Source of the DNA: Shewanella salipaludis
GTDB lineage: Bacteria > Pseudomonadota > Gammaproteobacteria > Enterobacterales > Shewanellaceae
Assembly (NCBI RefSeq): GCF_012911865.1
Contig: NZ_JAAXYH010000001.1
Span: 62,001 to 126,000 of the forward strand
DNA: 64,000 bases
Direction of reading: 5' to 3'
Shown here: in pieces, positions 1 to 9,839 of the stretch
Layout: each line of letters starts with the position of its first letter
How positions within the stretch are numbered: the stretch's first letter is position 1
Program-made: the position numbers and the translations under genes
Notes under the pieces: model-generated
The model's database searches: none
What the model saw: the letters and a program-made list of their open reading frames with translations, nothing else
Told to the model about the DNA's origin: nothing

Positions 1-443
1 TCGCTGGCATCGGGCACGGAAAGCGCCAGACGCATGATGGGATCCAGATTGGGGTTGAAGCGCAGCAGCAGGGGCTTCTTGATGTCCAACGGCAGGGCTA
101 TGGTATCCAATTTCTCACGGACCTCCAGGCTCGCCATGTCCATGTTGGTGCCCCATTCGAATTCCAGCACCACATCCGACATGCCGGAGCGGGAAATCGA
201 CGAGATCTTACGCAGTCCCTTGACCACGCCGACGGCTTCTTCGACGGGTTTGGAAATGAGTTGTTCCACTTCGACCGGCGCGGCGCCTTCATAGGAGGTG
301 CGGATCGTCAGTGTGGGGTAGCTCAGGTCCGGCAGGAGTTTCACCGCAAGGCGGGAGAAACCGACCATGCCGAACAAGATGATGGCCAGCATGAACATCC
401 ACACTGTCACCGGCCGTTTCACGGATGTGCTGATTAAAGACAT
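1..443 (-). CDS. RND efflux pump inner-membrane subunit, N-terminal part only (runs off window)
   Basis: The reverse strand is open from ATG at 443 to the window edge, giving 147 residues that begin MSLISTSVKRPVTVWMFML. The single early hydrophobic segment (about residues 12-32), followed by the conserved 'LLPDLSYPTL' stretch and a porter-domain start with 'VEEAVGVVKGLRKI', is typical of AcrB/MexB-type proton-driven pumps, which are usually about 1000-1050 aa. Only the first seventh is present, so substrate specificity cannot be read. It lies 13 bp downstream of the periplasmic adaptor gene on the same strand, so the two form an operon. HAE-1 versus HME (metal) subtype is unresolved; the lack of a metal-binding motif in this part is not informative. 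Confidence 0.9.
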   Translation of the reverse strand, partial: MSLISTSVKRPVTVWMFMLAIILFGMVGFSRLAVKLLPDLSYPTLTIRTSYEGAAPVEVEQLISKPVEEAVGVVKGLRKISSISRSGMSDVVLEFEWGTNMDMASLEVREKLDTIALPLDIKKPLLLRFNPNLDPIMRLALSVPDAS

Positions 444-456
444 AAGGCTGGCTCCG

Positions 457-1521
457 TTACTTCTGGGCTGAGGCTAAGTCGAGCGGCGTGATCACTTCGA
501 CCAGAGATTGGTCTTTGAGGTTTTGATGACCGCGGATCACTATCTGCTCTCCCGGCTCTACCCCCGAGACTATCTCGACTGTGTCGCCTTCACGGTAACC
601 CAGTTGTACCTCGCGACGGCTGGCATTGGTGCCATTGATGACATAGAGGGCTAACTTATTGTCTTGGTTTATCAGGGCATTATAGGGGACTGTGATCACA
701 TTCTTATGAGTGTCATACCTGAGTTCGACCCGGGTAAACATGCCGGCCTTGAGGCTGGAATCTTGGTTGGGCACGGCCAATGTGACCTTGAAGGTACCAC
801 TCTGGGCATCGACAATCGGGCTGATGCGCAGGACCTTGGCGGCGATGGCCAGGCCATGCTGTTTACCCGTGTAGACTTGGGCATCCTGGCCTAAGCGCAG
901 GCTCTGCAGTTGTTGCTCCGGCAGATGCACTATGCCATGGAGTTCATCCTGATTGACCACGTAGAACAGTTCTTCGAACTCCTGGGCCATGTTGCCCGTC
1001 TTCACGTAGCGTTTGGCGATGACACCGTCTATGGGGGAGGTGACATGACTCTCCTGCACCTGCAGCGCGGCGAGATCGCGCTTGGCTATCGCGGCCTGCA
1101 GGTTGTATTCGAGCTTGGACATGGCATCGGCGCTGATGAATTCCTTGTTGCTCATCTTCTTCAGGCGGTTGAGCTCCTGTTCGATGATCTTGACTTCGGC
1201 TTCGGAGCGGTCCAGATCATATTTCTGGCGCTTGGCGTCTATGACGGCCAGTACCTGGCCTTTCCTGACTCTGTCGCCTTCTTCGACGGCTATGCTCTGG
1301 AGCAGGCCGGCGATGCGACTGACGACCTTGGCTTCCTGGGGCGCTTCCAGTGTGGCCGTAGTGCTGTAAAAGGAAGAAACATTCCCCTGCGACACGACAG
1401 TGGTTTCAATGGGGACGGCGTACTTATCTTCCTCTTTGGCTTCAGGCTCTTGGCTGCAGGCTCCGAGCAATGAGACCAAGAGTAGTGGCAGGGCAATTTT
1501 GAGTTCTTGTAACTTGTCCAT
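457..1521 (-). CDS. RND efflux periplasmic adaptor (membrane fusion) lipoprotein
   Basis: The 354-aa protein has a lipoprotein signal with lipobox LLGAC (Cys22), so it should be anchored to a membrane and bridge the pump to an outer-membrane channel. After the signal come a biotinyl/lipoyl-like half ('VVSRIAGLLQSIAVEEGDRV', about residues 66-85), a helical hairpin (about 95-150), the second lipoyl half ('SHVTSPIDGVIAKRYVKTG') and beta-barrel/membrane-proximal domains. This order is diagnostic of the HlyD/AcrA/MdtA family. It precedes the pump gene by 13 bp in the same direction. Start chosen: ATG at 1521, directly before the signal peptide. Substrate unknown. Confidence 0.92.
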   Translation of the reverse strand: MDKLQELKIALPLLLVSLLGACSQEPEAKEEDKYAVPIETTVVSQGNVSSFYSTTATLEAPQEAKVVSRIAGLLQSIAVEEGDRVRKGQVLAVIDAKRQKYDLDRSEAEVKIIEQELNRLKKMSNKEFISADAMSKLEYNLQAAIAKRDLAALQVQESHVTSPIDGVIAKRYVKTGNMAQEFEELFYVVNQDELHGIVHLPEQQLQSLRLGQDAQVYTGKQHGLAIAAKVLRISPIVDAQSGTFKVTLAVPNQDSSLKAGMFTRVELRYDTHKNVITVPYNALINQDNKLALYVINGTNASRREVQLGYREGDTVEIVSGVEPGEQIVIRGHQNLKDQSLVEVITPLDLASAQK

Positions 1522-1797
1522 GTAAGTTTACCTGTGTTGGATGTGGCAATAAACTTCATAAGCACAGAGTGTGCCAATATTAAAATCCTTTAGGTTACAA
1601 AGGTATAGCTTTGTTTTACCTCAGGGTGTTAACCAAGGTTTCGCATATTGTAGCGAAAAAGTTTATCTAATGATGAATTTAACTAACTTAAAAAATGTAA
1701 GCTAGTTTTCCGGCATTCTTGCAGCGAGGGGCAGCCAGAGCGCTTGGATACAGTTGCTTGGAGGAGGTGACTTGAAGAGAGTGACCGGATAATAGGG

Positions 1798-1825
1798 AAA
1801 AAAAAGACGCCCAGGGGCGTCTTTT
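1798..1825 (-). terminator. Rho-independent terminator of gltA
   Basis: GACGCC at 1806-1811 pairs with GGCGTC at 1816-1821, extended by A/T pairs, and is followed on the minus strand by a run of eight T. It lies just after the gltA stop. The rest of the 1522-1842 gap must hold the promoter of the efflux operon; I see no further gene in it. Confidence 0.85.
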
Positions 1826-1842
1826 CTTGGTTCAGCAGGCTA

Positions 1843-3129
1843 TCAGCGCTTATCCCGTGATACGAAGTCACGGGTGGTTTCGCCTGTGTACAACTGACGA
1901 GGACGGCTGATCTTATGACCAGGCTGATCCAGCATTTCTTTCCAGTGGGCAATCCAGCCGACGGTACGCGCCAGCGCAAACAGTACGGTGAACATACTGG
2001 TTGGGATGCCGATGGCCTTCATTATGATGCCTGAGTAGAAGTCGACGTTGGGATACAGCTTCTTGGAGATGAAGTACTCATCTTCGAGCGCGATACGCTC
2101 AAGCTCCATCGCCACATCCAATAATGGATCTACGACTTTCAACTCTGCCAGCACTTCATGACAGGTTTCACGCATCACCTTGGCACGTGGGTCGAAGTTC
2201 TTGTATACCCTGTGACCGAAGCCCATCAGACGGAATGGATCATTCTTGTCTTTGGCGCGTTCGATAAACTCGGGAATACGCTCGACACTGCCGATTTCTT
2301 CCAGCATTTGCAGGCAGGCTTCGTTGGCGCCGCCATGGGCAGGACCCCAGAGAGAAGCGATACCGGCAGCGATACAGGCAAACGGATTGGCACCCGATGA
2401 ACCCGCCAGTCGCACCGTGGAAGTGGACGCGTTTTGCTCATGATCTGCATGCAGAATGAAGATCCTGTCCATCGCACGTTCGACGATAGGATTGACCTTA
2501 TATTCTTCACACGGCACGGCAAACATCATGCTGAGGAAGTTTCCGGCATAGCTCAGATCATTGCGTGGGTACACGAATGGCTGGCCGCTGGAGTACTTGT
2601 AGCACATGGCCGCTATGGTCGGCATCTTGGAGACTAAGCGATAGGCGGCGATCTCACGATGGCGGGCATCGTTCACGTCTAACGAGTCCTGATAGAAAGC
2701 CGACAGGGCGCCGGTCACACCACATAGCATGGCCATAGGGTGAGCGTCACGGCGGAAGCCTCTGAAGAAGAAGGCTAACTGCTCGTTCACCATGGTGTGA
2801 GTCTTCACAGTGTGCACGAACTCAGCATACTGAGCTTTCGTCGGCAGTTCGCCGTACAGCAACAGGTAGCATAAGTCTAAGTAATCTGAATCGACGGCCA
2901 GCTGATCGATCGGATAACCGCGATGCAGCAACACACCTTGATCACCATCTATGTAAGTGATCGCAGATTCACATGATGCAGTCGCGAGGAAACCTGGATC
3001 GAAGGTGAAATAGCCTTTCTTTCCGAGTTTGCTTATGTCGATGACGTCAAATCCGGCAGTGCCCTGCTTGATTGGCAACTCAATCGAGTCGTTTCCTGGT
3101 AGTTCTAATTTGGCTTTTAAGTCAGCCAT
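1843..3129 (-). CDS. gltA: Citrate synthase (type II)
   Basis: Condenses oxaloacetate and acetyl-CoA to citrate, the entry step of the TCA cycle. The 428-aa length matches the E. coli enzyme (427). Catalytic signatures are present: 'HGGANEACL' and '[13 protein letters not shown]' carry the two active-site histidines, and the aspartate lies in 'NVDFYSG'. The N-terminal extension beginning [12 protein letters not shown] is the small domain found in the NADH-regulated hexameric Gram-negative enzymes; hexamer and NADH control are inferred from family. It is divergent from sdhC across a 412-bp shared control region and ends in its own terminator. Confidence 0.97.
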   Translation of the reverse strand: MADLKAKLELPGNDSIELPIKQGTAGFDVIDISKLGKKGYFTFDPGFLATASCESAITYIDGDQGVLLHRGYPIDQLAVDSDYLDLCYLLLYGELPTKAQYAEFVHTVKTHTMVNEQLAFFFRGFRRDAHPMAMLCGVTGALSAFYQDSLDVNDARHREIAAYRLVSKMPTIAAMCYKYSSGQPFVYPRNDLSYAGNFLSMMFAVPCEEYKVNPIVERAMDRIFILHADHEQNASTSTVRLAGSSGANPFACIAAGIASLWGPAHGGANEACLQMLEEIGSVERIPEFIERAKDKNDPFRLMGFGHRVYKNFDPRAKVMRETCHEVLAELKVVDPLLDVAMELERIALEDEYFISKKLYPNVDFYSGIIMKAIGIPTSMFTVLFALARTVGWIAHWKEMLDQPGHKISRPRQLYTGETTRDFVSRDKR

Positions 3130-3436
3130 ACCCCGTTCTCCTTACTTCTTTCTTATGTGAGTGCGGCATGTCAAAGGGCATTACTTTACAGCGATTGTGC
3201 ATAAGATTTCAATTCAAATAAGCGTTTAAATTTGTTAGACCAAGGTATACAAACCCCGCTATTGCCTGTTGGCGCTGACACTTAAGGCAAAAAAATCGCA
3301 AAAAAAGAGAATTTGCATAATGTGAGGTTTGTATTTGACATTTGCCGCGAGTATACTTGCTCCCGCCCACAGAGGGCCGCAAACATCACCCTTTAGACAG
3401 ACAGTTTTTGCTATGAAACTGGTGTGTTCTCAAAGG

Positions 3437-3452
3437 GTTAACTGTTTGTTTA
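3437..3452 (+). promoter_or_regulatory. ArcA-like direct repeat upstream of sdhC
   Basis: GTTAA at 3437-3441 and GTTTA at 3448-3452 are spaced 11 bp apart, as in the ArcA-P box (paired GTTAA-like repeats one helical turn apart). ArcA repression of sdh is known in related bacteria; occupancy here is inferred. The surrounding 3130-3541 gap holds both the gltA and sdhC promoters and no gene that I can support. Confidence 0.45.
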
Positions 3453-3478
3453 AACTTTGCTTTTGCAATGACATTAGC

Positions 3479-3494
3479 TGTGAGCTGGCTCACA
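3479..3494. promoter_or_regulatory. CRP-type binding site upstream of sdhC
   Basis: TGTGA-N6-TCACA is present without mismatch, the full consensus for CRP/Vfr-type regulators. It lies 48 bp before the sdhC start and 350 bp from gltA, so it most likely acts on sdhCDAB-sucABCD. In Shewanella CRP is a major respiratory regulator (known); direct action here is inferred. Confidence 0.75.
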
Positions 3495-3541
3495 GTTCAA
3501 AGTTTGACCAAAAGCGGTTCACATAACAAAAAAAATGCTCA

Positions 3542-3937
3542 ATGGAGCTGAGTGAGCAGAACGTGAAAAAGCAAAGACCTGTCCATTTAGATCTGCAAAC
3601 CATTCGCATGCCTGCACCAGCGATTGCGTCAATTCTTCACCGTATCTCCGGTGTCATCATGCTGTTCGCTGTTGGCATTCTCATTTGGTTGCTAAATTCG
3701 TCTTTAGCATCAGCTGAGAGTTTCGCTGGCGTACAAGCACTGTTCGATAGCTTCGTCGTGAAGTTCATCGTCTGGGGCATTCTGACCGCTCTGGGTTATC
3801 ATCTGCTGGGTGGTATACGCCATTTAGTGATGGATTCGGGTCGTTGGGAAGAGTTGGCTTCGGGTACCGCATCAGCCAAAGGCTTATTTGTGCTGACGGT
3901 AGCCTTTTCAATCGTAGCGGGGATCTGGGTATGGTAA
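3542..3937 (+). CDS. sdhC: Succinate dehydrogenase cytochrome b556 subunit
   Basis: The 131-aa membrane anchor begins MELSEQNVKKQRPVHLDLQT and aligns well with E. coli SdhC (shared 'VKKQRPV.LDLQTIR', 'IASILHR.SGVI'). Three membrane helices are visible. 'YHLLGGIRHLVMD' carries the histidine expected to ligate heme b. The ATG at 3542 gives almost the same N-terminal length as E. coli, although a Shine-Dalgarno is weak. First gene of an apparent sdhCDAB-sucABCD operon; it overlaps sdhD by 7 bp. Confidence 0.95.
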   Translation: MELSEQNVKKQRPVHLDLQTIRMPAPAIASILHRISGVIMLFAVGILIWLLNSSLASAESFAGVQALFDSFVVKFIVWGILTALGYHLLGGIRHLVMDSGRWEELASGTASAKGLFVLTVAFSIVAGIWVW

Positions 3938-4278
3938 CCAATGCAGCGAGTTTTGGACGCAGCGGTGTCCATGACTATATTCTTATACGCGCAAGCGCGG
4001 TAATTCTGGCCTGTTATTCTATATTTCTGGTTGGCTTTATTGCCCTTAGTTCTCCTCTCACTTTTGACGTTTGGCATGGTCTGTTCAGCACACTGCCGAT
4101 GAAAGTGTTCACACTCCTGGCCCTGTTTGCCTTGCTGATCCATGCCTGGATCGGTGTTTGGCAAGTCCTGACGGATTACATTAAATGTACTGCGTTACGG
4201 GGTGTTTTACAGTTTATCTTTGTCATCACTGCCTTTAGTTACCTGGCGGCTGGCATAGTCATAGTGTGGGGTGTCTAA
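3931..4278 (+). CDS. sdhD: Succinate dehydrogenase membrane anchor subunit
   Basis: The 115-aa protein starting MVTNAASFGRSGVHDYIL matches E. coli SdhD in length and nearly throughout ('VFTLLALFALLIHAWIGVWQ', C-terminal 'VVWGV' type ending). Three transmembrane helices; the His in the first helix region and 'HAWIG' are in the heme/quinone zone. The frame is open further upstream, but ATG 3931 inside the end of sdhC is the conserved start. It forms the quinone pocket with SdhB and SdhC. Confidence 0.95.
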   Translation: MVTNAASFGRSGVHDYILIRASAVILACYSIFLVGFIALSSPLTFDVWHGLFSTLPMKVFTLLALFALLIHAWIGVWQVLTDYIKCTALRGVLQFIFVITAFSYLAAGIVIVWGV

Positions 4279-6045
4279 GTGAGTATTCCAGTACGTGAAT
4301 TTGATGCTGTAGTCATAGGTGCCGGCGGCGCCGGTATGCGTGCAGCACTGCAAATCTCCAAAGAAGGTAAGAGCTGCGCGCTGTTATCTAAAGTATTCCC
4401 GACCCGTTCTCATACCGTATCTGCCCAGGGTGGTATTACCGTAGCCTTAGGTAACGCCCATGAAGATCATTGGGAACAACACATGTACGACACGGTGAAA
4501 GGTTCCGATTTTATCGGTGACCAGGAAGCGATCGAATTCATGTGTCAAACCGGTCCTGAAGCTGTTATCGAACTCGAGCATATGGGTCTGCCCTTTTCGC
4601 GTTTCGAAAACGGCACCATCTATCAGCGTCCTTTCGGTGGCCAGTCGAAGAATTTCGGCGGCGAGCAAGCGGCACGTACCGCGGCTGCGGCCGACCGTAC
4701 CGGCCATGCCTTGTTGCATTGCTTGTATCAGCAAAACGTTAAGCACAAGACCGAAGTGTATTCCGAGTGGTATGCACTGGATCTGGTGAAGAACGAAGAT
4801 GGCGCCATTGTAGGTTGTACCGCGATCGAAATCGAAACCGGCGAAATAGTGTATTTCAAGGCCAAGGCAACGATTCTGGCAACGGGCGGAGCAGGGCGTA
4901 TCTATGCCTCGACCACCAACGCCCACATCAACACCGGTGACGGTGTCGGTATGGCAATGCGTGCCGGTGTGCAGATGCAGGACATGGAAATGTGGCAGTT
5001 CCACCCAACAGGCATCGCCGGTGCGGGTGTGTTGGTCACCGAAGGTTGTCGTGGTGAAGGCGGTTATCTGCTGAACAAAGACGGCGAACGTTTCATGGAG
5101 CGTTATGCCCCTAACGCGAAAGACTTGGCCTCACGCGACGTGGTAGCACGTTCCATGATGACCGAAATTCGTGAAGGCCGTGGTTGTGACGGCCCATTAG
5201 GCCCGCACTTGCTGCTGAAATTGGATCACTTGGGCAAAGAGACTCTCGAAGAGCGTCTGCCTGGGGTGTGCGAACTGTCGCGTACTTTCGCCCACATAGA
5301 TCCGGCCGATGGTCCAATCCCAGTGCTGCCAACCTGTCACTACATGATGGGCGGTCTGCCGACTAAGGTCAGCGGTCAGGTGATTCGCAAGAATGACGAT
5401 GGCACAGAGCAAGAAGTGGTAGGTCTGTTTGCCGTTGGCGAAATCGCCTGTGTCTCAGTACACGGTGCCAACCGTCTGGGCGGTAACTCACTGCTCGACT
5501 TGGTGGTCTTCGGTCGCGCTGCGGGTCAACATCTGGGCAAAGCCCTGGATGCGACTGTCGATCCCAAGGCGGCTACCGAAGCCGATATCCAAGCCTCTCT
5601 GGCGCGTCTGAACCGTTGGGAAAGCAATAAAGACGGCGAAGATCCGGTGCAAATACGTAAAGACTTGCAGTTGTGCATGCAGCTGAACTTCTCGGTATTC
5701 CGTCGTGGCGATGCCATGGCCGAAGGTCTGGAACAGCTCAAAGCGATCCGCGAGCGTCTTGCCAATGCCAAGCTGTCTGATAACTCCCGTGAATTCAATA
5801 CCCAGCGTATCGAATGTCTGGAGCTGGACAACCTGATGGCGACGGCGATTGCCACAGCTTATGCGGCTAACTTCCGTACCGAGAGTCGTGGTGCGCACTC
5901 ACGTGAAGATTTCCTCGAGCGTGATGACGATAACTGGTTATGTCACAGCCTGTTTGACCCTGTGACCGAGACCATGGATCGTCGTGAAGTGAACATGACG
6001 CCTAAGTTACGTGAAGCCTTCCCGCCGAAGAAACGTACCTACTAA
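4279..6045 (+). CDS. sdhA: Succinate dehydrogenase flavoprotein subunit
   Basis: The 588-aa catalytic subunit oxidises succinate to fumarate. The N-terminal dinucleotide fold '[14 protein letters not shown]' is followed by '[10 protein letters not shown]', whose His45 is the covalent FAD attachment residue in the family. '[21 protein letters not shown]' and '[21 protein letters not shown]' are the dicarboxylate-site and FAD motifs. The start is GTG at 4279, immediately after the sdhD stop, which implies translational coupling. Length equals E. coli SdhA. Confidence 0.98.
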   Translation: MSIPVREFDAVVIGAGGAGMRAALQISKEGKSCALLSKVFPTRSHTVSAQGGITVALGNAHEDHWEQHMYDTVKGSDFIGDQEAIEFMCQTGPEAVIELEHMGLPFSRFENGTIYQRPFGGQSKNFGGEQAARTAAAADRTGHALLHCLYQQNVKHKTEVYSEWYALDLVKNEDGAIVGCTAIEIETGEIVYFKAKATILATGGAGRIYASTTNAHINTGDGVGMAMRAGVQMQDMEMWQFHPTGIAGAGVLVTEGCRGEGGYLLNKDGERFMERYAPNAKDLASRDVVARSMMTEIREGRGCDGPLGPHLLLKLDHLGKETLEERLPGVCELSRTFAHIDPADGPIPVLPTCHYMMGGLPTKVSGQVIRKNDDGTEQEVVGLFAVGEIACVSVHGANRLGGNSLLDLVVFGRAAGQHLGKALDATVDPKAATEADIQASLARLNRWESNKDGEDPVQIRKDLQLCMQLNFSVFRRGDAMAEGLEQLKAIRERLANAKLSDNSREFNTQRIECLELDNLMATAIATAYAANFRTESRGAHSREDFLERDDDNWLCHSLFDPVTETMDRREVNMTPKLREAFPPKKRTY

Positions 6046-6057
6046 GGAATGGCAGAG

Positions 6058-6765
6058 ATGAAATTACAATTTGCAGTTTATCGCTACAATCCTGATGTAG
6101 ATACCAAGCCTTACATGCAGGATTACACCCTGGAAGTGGCCGAAGGTTCCGATATGATGGTCCTGGATGCGCTGCTCAAACTGAAAGAACAGGACCCAAC
6201 ATTGGCGTTCCGTCGCTCATGCCGTGAAGGCGTGTGTGGTTCTGACGGTATCAACATGAACGGTAAGAATGGCTTGGCCTGTATTACCCCGGTTTCTACC
6301 TTCAAGGGTAAGAAACTGGAAATACGCCCACTGCCTGGTATGCCTGTCGTGCGTGATCTCGTGGTCGATTTGACTCAGTTCTACATCCAGTACGAGAAAA
6401 TCAAGCCGTTCCTCATCAATGATGAGAAGACACCGGCCCGTGAACATCTGCAGTCACCCGAGGAGCGTGCTCATCTGGACGGCCTGTATGAGTGCATCAT
6501 GTGCGCCTGTTGCTCGACGGCTTGCCCATCTTTCTGGTGGAATCCTGATAAATTTATTGGTCCTAGTGGTTTGCTGCACGCCTATCGCTTCTTGATCGAT
6601 AGCCGCGATACCGCGACGGAGGAACGTTTGTCTGGGCTGGATGATGCCTACAGCGTATTCCGTTGCCATGGCATCATGAACTGTGTTGACGTTTGTCCCA
6701 AGGGTCTTAATCCGACCAAGGCAATAGGTCATATCAAGTCCATGCTGTTGAAAAGAGCGGTGTAA
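6058..6765 (+). CDS. sdhB: Succinate dehydrogenase iron-sulfur subunit
   Basis: The 235-aa electron-transfer subunit carries cysteine sets for three clusters: 'SCREGVCGSDG' plus 'GLAC' ([2Fe-2S]), 'CIMCACCSTACP' and 'CVDVCPKGLNPT' ([4Fe-4S] and [3Fe-4S]). An ATG at 6049 is in frame, but the AAGGA at 6044-6048 abuts it, whereas ATG 6058 has a 9-nt spacing and gives the conserved start MKLQFAVYRYNPD, like E. coli. I therefore choose 6058. Followed by a terminator-like hairpin before sucA. Confidence 0.96.
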   Translation: MKLQFAVYRYNPDVDTKPYMQDYTLEVAEGSDMMVLDALLKLKEQDPTLAFRRSCREGVCGSDGINMNGKNGLACITPVSTFKGKKLEIRPLPGMPVVRDLVVDLTQFYIQYEKIKPFLINDEKTPAREHLQSPEERAHLDGLYECIMCACCSTACPSFWWNPDKFIGPSGLLHAYRFLIDSRDTATEERLSGLDDAYSVFRCHGIMNCVDVCPKGLNPTKAIGHIKSMLLKRAV

Positions 6766-6807
6766 ATGCGACAACCTGAGCTAATACCAATAATAATATA
6801 GCTCGTG

Positions 6808-6842
6808 AAGAGTCACCTTCCATAGCGGGGGGTGGCTCTTTT
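6808..6842 (+). terminator. Terminator-like hairpin between sdhB and sucA
   Basis: AAGAGTCACC (6808-6817) pairs imperfectly with GGTGGCTCTT (6831-6840), followed by TTTG. It may end or attenuate sdhCDAB transcripts, leaving sucA with an extra promoter in the 6843-6960 gap. Strength is moderate because the loop is long and the T run short. Confidence 0.55.
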
Positions 6843-6977
6843 GTGTGTAAAGGAATACGCCACGCCGTGAAATCTGGAACTCTAGGGCGGCAGATATATG
6901 CGTCGCATCGTTTGACGATGAAACGCATAGTTAATACTTATGGCTAAGCACGTGTATAAAGTTTGAAAGGAATAGAA

Positions 6978-9809
6978 ATGCACCAAGGCATCATGAAAGC
7001 CTGGCTCGAATCATCTCACTTAAGTGGTGCAAATTCGACCTACGTAGAAGAGATGTATGAAGCCTATCAAGAAGACCCTCAGTCAGTCTCCGACGATTGG
7101 CGTACGGTATTTGATAATCTCCCTCCGGTGAACGGTGCCTCTGTTGACGCGCCCGAAGCTGCTCACTCCAAAGTACGTGATTATTTTCGTAGTTTAGCCC
7201 TGGAAGGACGTCACAAGAGCTCGGCTCGCGTTTCCGATCCTGAACTCGATGCTAAGCAAGTCAAGGTCCTGCAGCTGATCAACGCTCACAGGTTCCGCGG
7301 TCATCAGGGCGCCAATCTGGATCCCCTGGAGCTGTGGAAACGCGAAGCGGTTTCGGAACTCGATCCTGCGTTCCACGGTTTGACCGCCGAAGACATGCAG
7401 CGCGAATTCAATACGGGTTCGTTCGCCCATGGCGGCGAAACCATGAAGCTGGCGGATCTGGTCAAGGCATTGAAGAGCACCTATTGCGGTTCTATCGGTG
7501 CCGAGTACATGCACATCACAGATACCGAAGAGAAGCGTTGGATCCAGCAACGTCTCGAACCGTCTCTGGGCAAGGCCAACTACGACAAGGCGGTCAAGAC
7601 CCGCATTCTCGCAGGCCTGAATGCCGCCGAAGGCATGGAAAAGTATCTGGGAGCCAAATTCCCCGGTGCCAAACGCTTCTCTCTCGAAGGCGGTGACGCC
7701 TTGGTGCCCATGCTGCGCGAGATTATCTATCGTGCAGGTTCTGCCGGCACCAAGGAAATCGTGGTCGGCATGGCCCACCGCGGTCGTCTCAACGTCCTGG
7801 TCAACGTGCTGGGCAAGCGTCCTGGTGAGTTGTTCGACGAATTCGCCGGTAAACATCAGGAATCCCACGGTTCAGGTGACGTTAAGTACCACCAAGGTTT
7901 CTCGTCCGATTTCGAAACCCCGGGCGGCAACGTCCACCTGGCGCTGGCCTTCAATCCCTCGCATCTGGAAATCGTCAACCCCGTGGTCATGGGCTCGGTA
8001 CGCGCCCGTCTGGACCGCCGCGGTTGTGAATCGGGTCTGCAGGTCATGCCTATCACCATTCACGGTGACTCGGCGATCACAGGGCAGGGCATAGTCCAAG
8101 AGACATTCAACATGTCTCAGACCCGCGGCTTCAAAGTGGGTGGCAGCATACGTATCGTGGTCAACAACCAGGTTGGCTTCACTACGTCCAGCCAGCAGGA
8201 TGTGCGCTCCACCGAATATTGTACCGACATCGCCAAGATGGTGCAGGCGCCGATATTCCACGTCAATGCCGACGATCCCGAGGCCGTCGCCTTAGTGTCG
8301 CAACTGGCTGTCGACTATCGCAACGAGTTCAAGCGCGATGTGGTGATAGATCTCGTTTGCTACCGTCGCCACGGTCATAACGAGGCCGATGAGCCGAGTG
8401 CGACCCAGCCGCTGATGTACGCCAAGATCAAGAAACACCCGACGCCACGTAAGATCTATGCCGACAAGCTGATCGCCGACAAGGTCATTGGCGCCGATGA
8501 AGTGACCTCCATGGTTAACGGATACCGCGACGCACTGGATCATGGTGATTGTGTGGTCAGGGAATGGCGTCCCATGACGTTGCATTCTGTCGACTGGACA
8601 CCTTATATCGGCCGCGAGTGGGACGAAACCTACCCGGCGCAGATGTCACTCGACAGAATCAAGAATCTGGCCAACAAGATAAGCTATGTGCCCGAGAACC
8701 ATAAGCTGCAGTCGCGGGTCGCCAAGATTTACAACGACCGTATTGCGATGGCCAAAGGTGAGAAGCCGCTGGACTGGGGCTTTGCCGAGACCTTGGCCTA
8801 TGCCTCTATCCTGGAAGATAACAAGAGGGTGCGCATCACGGGTCAGGACTCTGGCCGCGGCACCTTCTTCCACCGTCACGCCGTGCTGCATAATCAAAAC
8901 GATGCCACCACTTATCTGCCACTGCGTAACGTGGCCGAAGAGCAAGGGCCTATCGACATCACAGATTCTGTGCTGTCCGAAGCCTCGGTGCTGGCGTTCG
9001 AATACGGTTATGCCACAGCCGAACCCGGCGGCCTGACCATATGGGAAGCCCAGTTCGGTGACTTCGTCAACTGTGCCCAGGTGGTGATAGATCAGTTCCT
9101 GTCATCCGGCGAGCAGAAGTGGGGCCGTTTGTGTGGCTTGACCATGCTGCTGCCACATGGCTACGAAGGTCAGGGACCCGAGCATTCCAGCGCCCGTCTG
9201 GAGCGTTTCCTGCAGCTGTGTGCCAACCACAATATGCAGGTGTGCGTGCCCTCGACACCGGCTCAGGTTTACCACATGCTGCGTCGTCAGGTGGTGCGTC
9301 CTATGCGTCGTCCTCTGGTGGTGATGTCGCCCAAGTCCCTGCTGCGTCACCCATTGGCGGTATCCAGCCTGGAAGAATTGGCCGAAGGCAGCTTCCAGAA
9401 TATTATCGGTGAAATCGATACCCTGGATGCCAAGCAAGTGGATCGCGTGGTCTTCTGTAGCGGTAAGGTGTATTTCGAGCTGCTGGAAAAACGTCGCAAA
9501 GAAAATATCACCAACGTAGCGCTCATCCGTGTCGAACAGTTATATCCGTTCCCGCACGATGAAATGACCGCTGCCTTGGCTGACTATCAGCATGTGAAAG
9601 ATTTTGTCTGGTGTCAGGAAGAGCCTCAGAACCAAGGTGCCTGGTATTGCAGCCAGCATCACTTCTGGGCCACCATTCCTGCAGGCGCTCAGTTAACCTA
9701 TGCCGGCCGGGAAGCATCCGCTGCGCCTGCCTGTGGTTATCCGGATCTGCACGTACGCCAGCAAGAGTCTTTAGTGAACAGCGCCCTAAAACTCGAAATA
9801 ACACTTTAG
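6978..9809 (+). CDS. sucA: 2-oxoglutarate dehydrogenase E1 component
   Basis: The 943-aa thiamine-diphosphate enzyme decarboxylates 2-oxoglutarate and passes succinyl to SucB. The N-terminal 'LKAWLESSHLSG'-like segment (here MKAWLESSHLSGANSTYVEE) is the E2-binding region seen in E. coli. 'HRGRLNVLVNVLGK', 'HGDSAITGQGIVQETFNMS' and 'YRRHGHNEADEP' are E1o signatures. The frame opens at TTG 6963, but AAAGGA at 6966-6971 places the start at ATG 6978. Spacing to sucB is 30 bp. Confidence 0.97.
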   Translation: MHQGIMKAWLESSHLSGANSTYVEEMYEAYQEDPQSVSDDWRTVFDNLPPVNGASVDAPEAAHSKVRDYFRSLALEGRHKSSARVSDPELDAKQVKVLQLINAHRFRGHQGANLDPLELWKREAVSELDPAFHGLTAEDMQREFNTGSFAHGGETMKLADLVKALKSTYCGSIGAEYMHITDTEEKRWIQQRLEPSLGKANYDKAVKTRILAGLNAAEGMEKYLGAKFPGAKRFSLEGGDALVPMLREIIYRAGSAGTKEIVVGMAHRGRLNVLVNVLGKRPGELFDEFAGKHQESHGSGDVKYHQGFSSDFETPGGNVHLALAFNPSHLEIVNPVVMGSVRARLDRRGCESGLQVMPITIHGDSAITGQGIVQETFNMSQTRGFKVGGSIRIVVNNQVGFTTSSQQDVRSTEYCTDIAKMVQAPIFHVNADDPEAVALVSQLAVDYRNEFKRDVVIDLVCYRRHGHNEADEPSATQPLMYAKIKKHPTPRKIYADKLIADKVIGADEVTSMVNGYRDALDHGDCVVREWRPMTLHSVDWTPYIGREWDETYPAQMSLDRIKNLANKISYVPENHKLQSRVAKIYNDRIAMAKGEKPLDWGFAETLAYASILEDNKRVRITGQDSGRGTFFHRHAVLHNQNDATTYLPLRNVAEEQGPIDITDSVLSEASVLAFEYGYATAEPGGLTIWEAQFGDFVNCAQVVIDQFLSSGEQKWGRLCGLTMLLPHGYEGQGPEHSSARLERFLQLCANHNMQVCVPSTPAQVYHMLRRQVVRPMRRPLVVMSPKSLLRHPLAVSSLEELAEGSFQNIIGEIDTLDAKQVDRVVFCSGKVYFELLEKRRKENITNVALIRVEQLYPFPHDEMTAALADYQHVKDFVWCQEEPQNQGAWYCSQHHFWATIPAGAQLTYAGREASAAPACGYPDLHVRQQESLVNSALKLEITL

Positions 9810-9839
9810 TAATAGACAATATAAAAAGGAAAGCTTTCC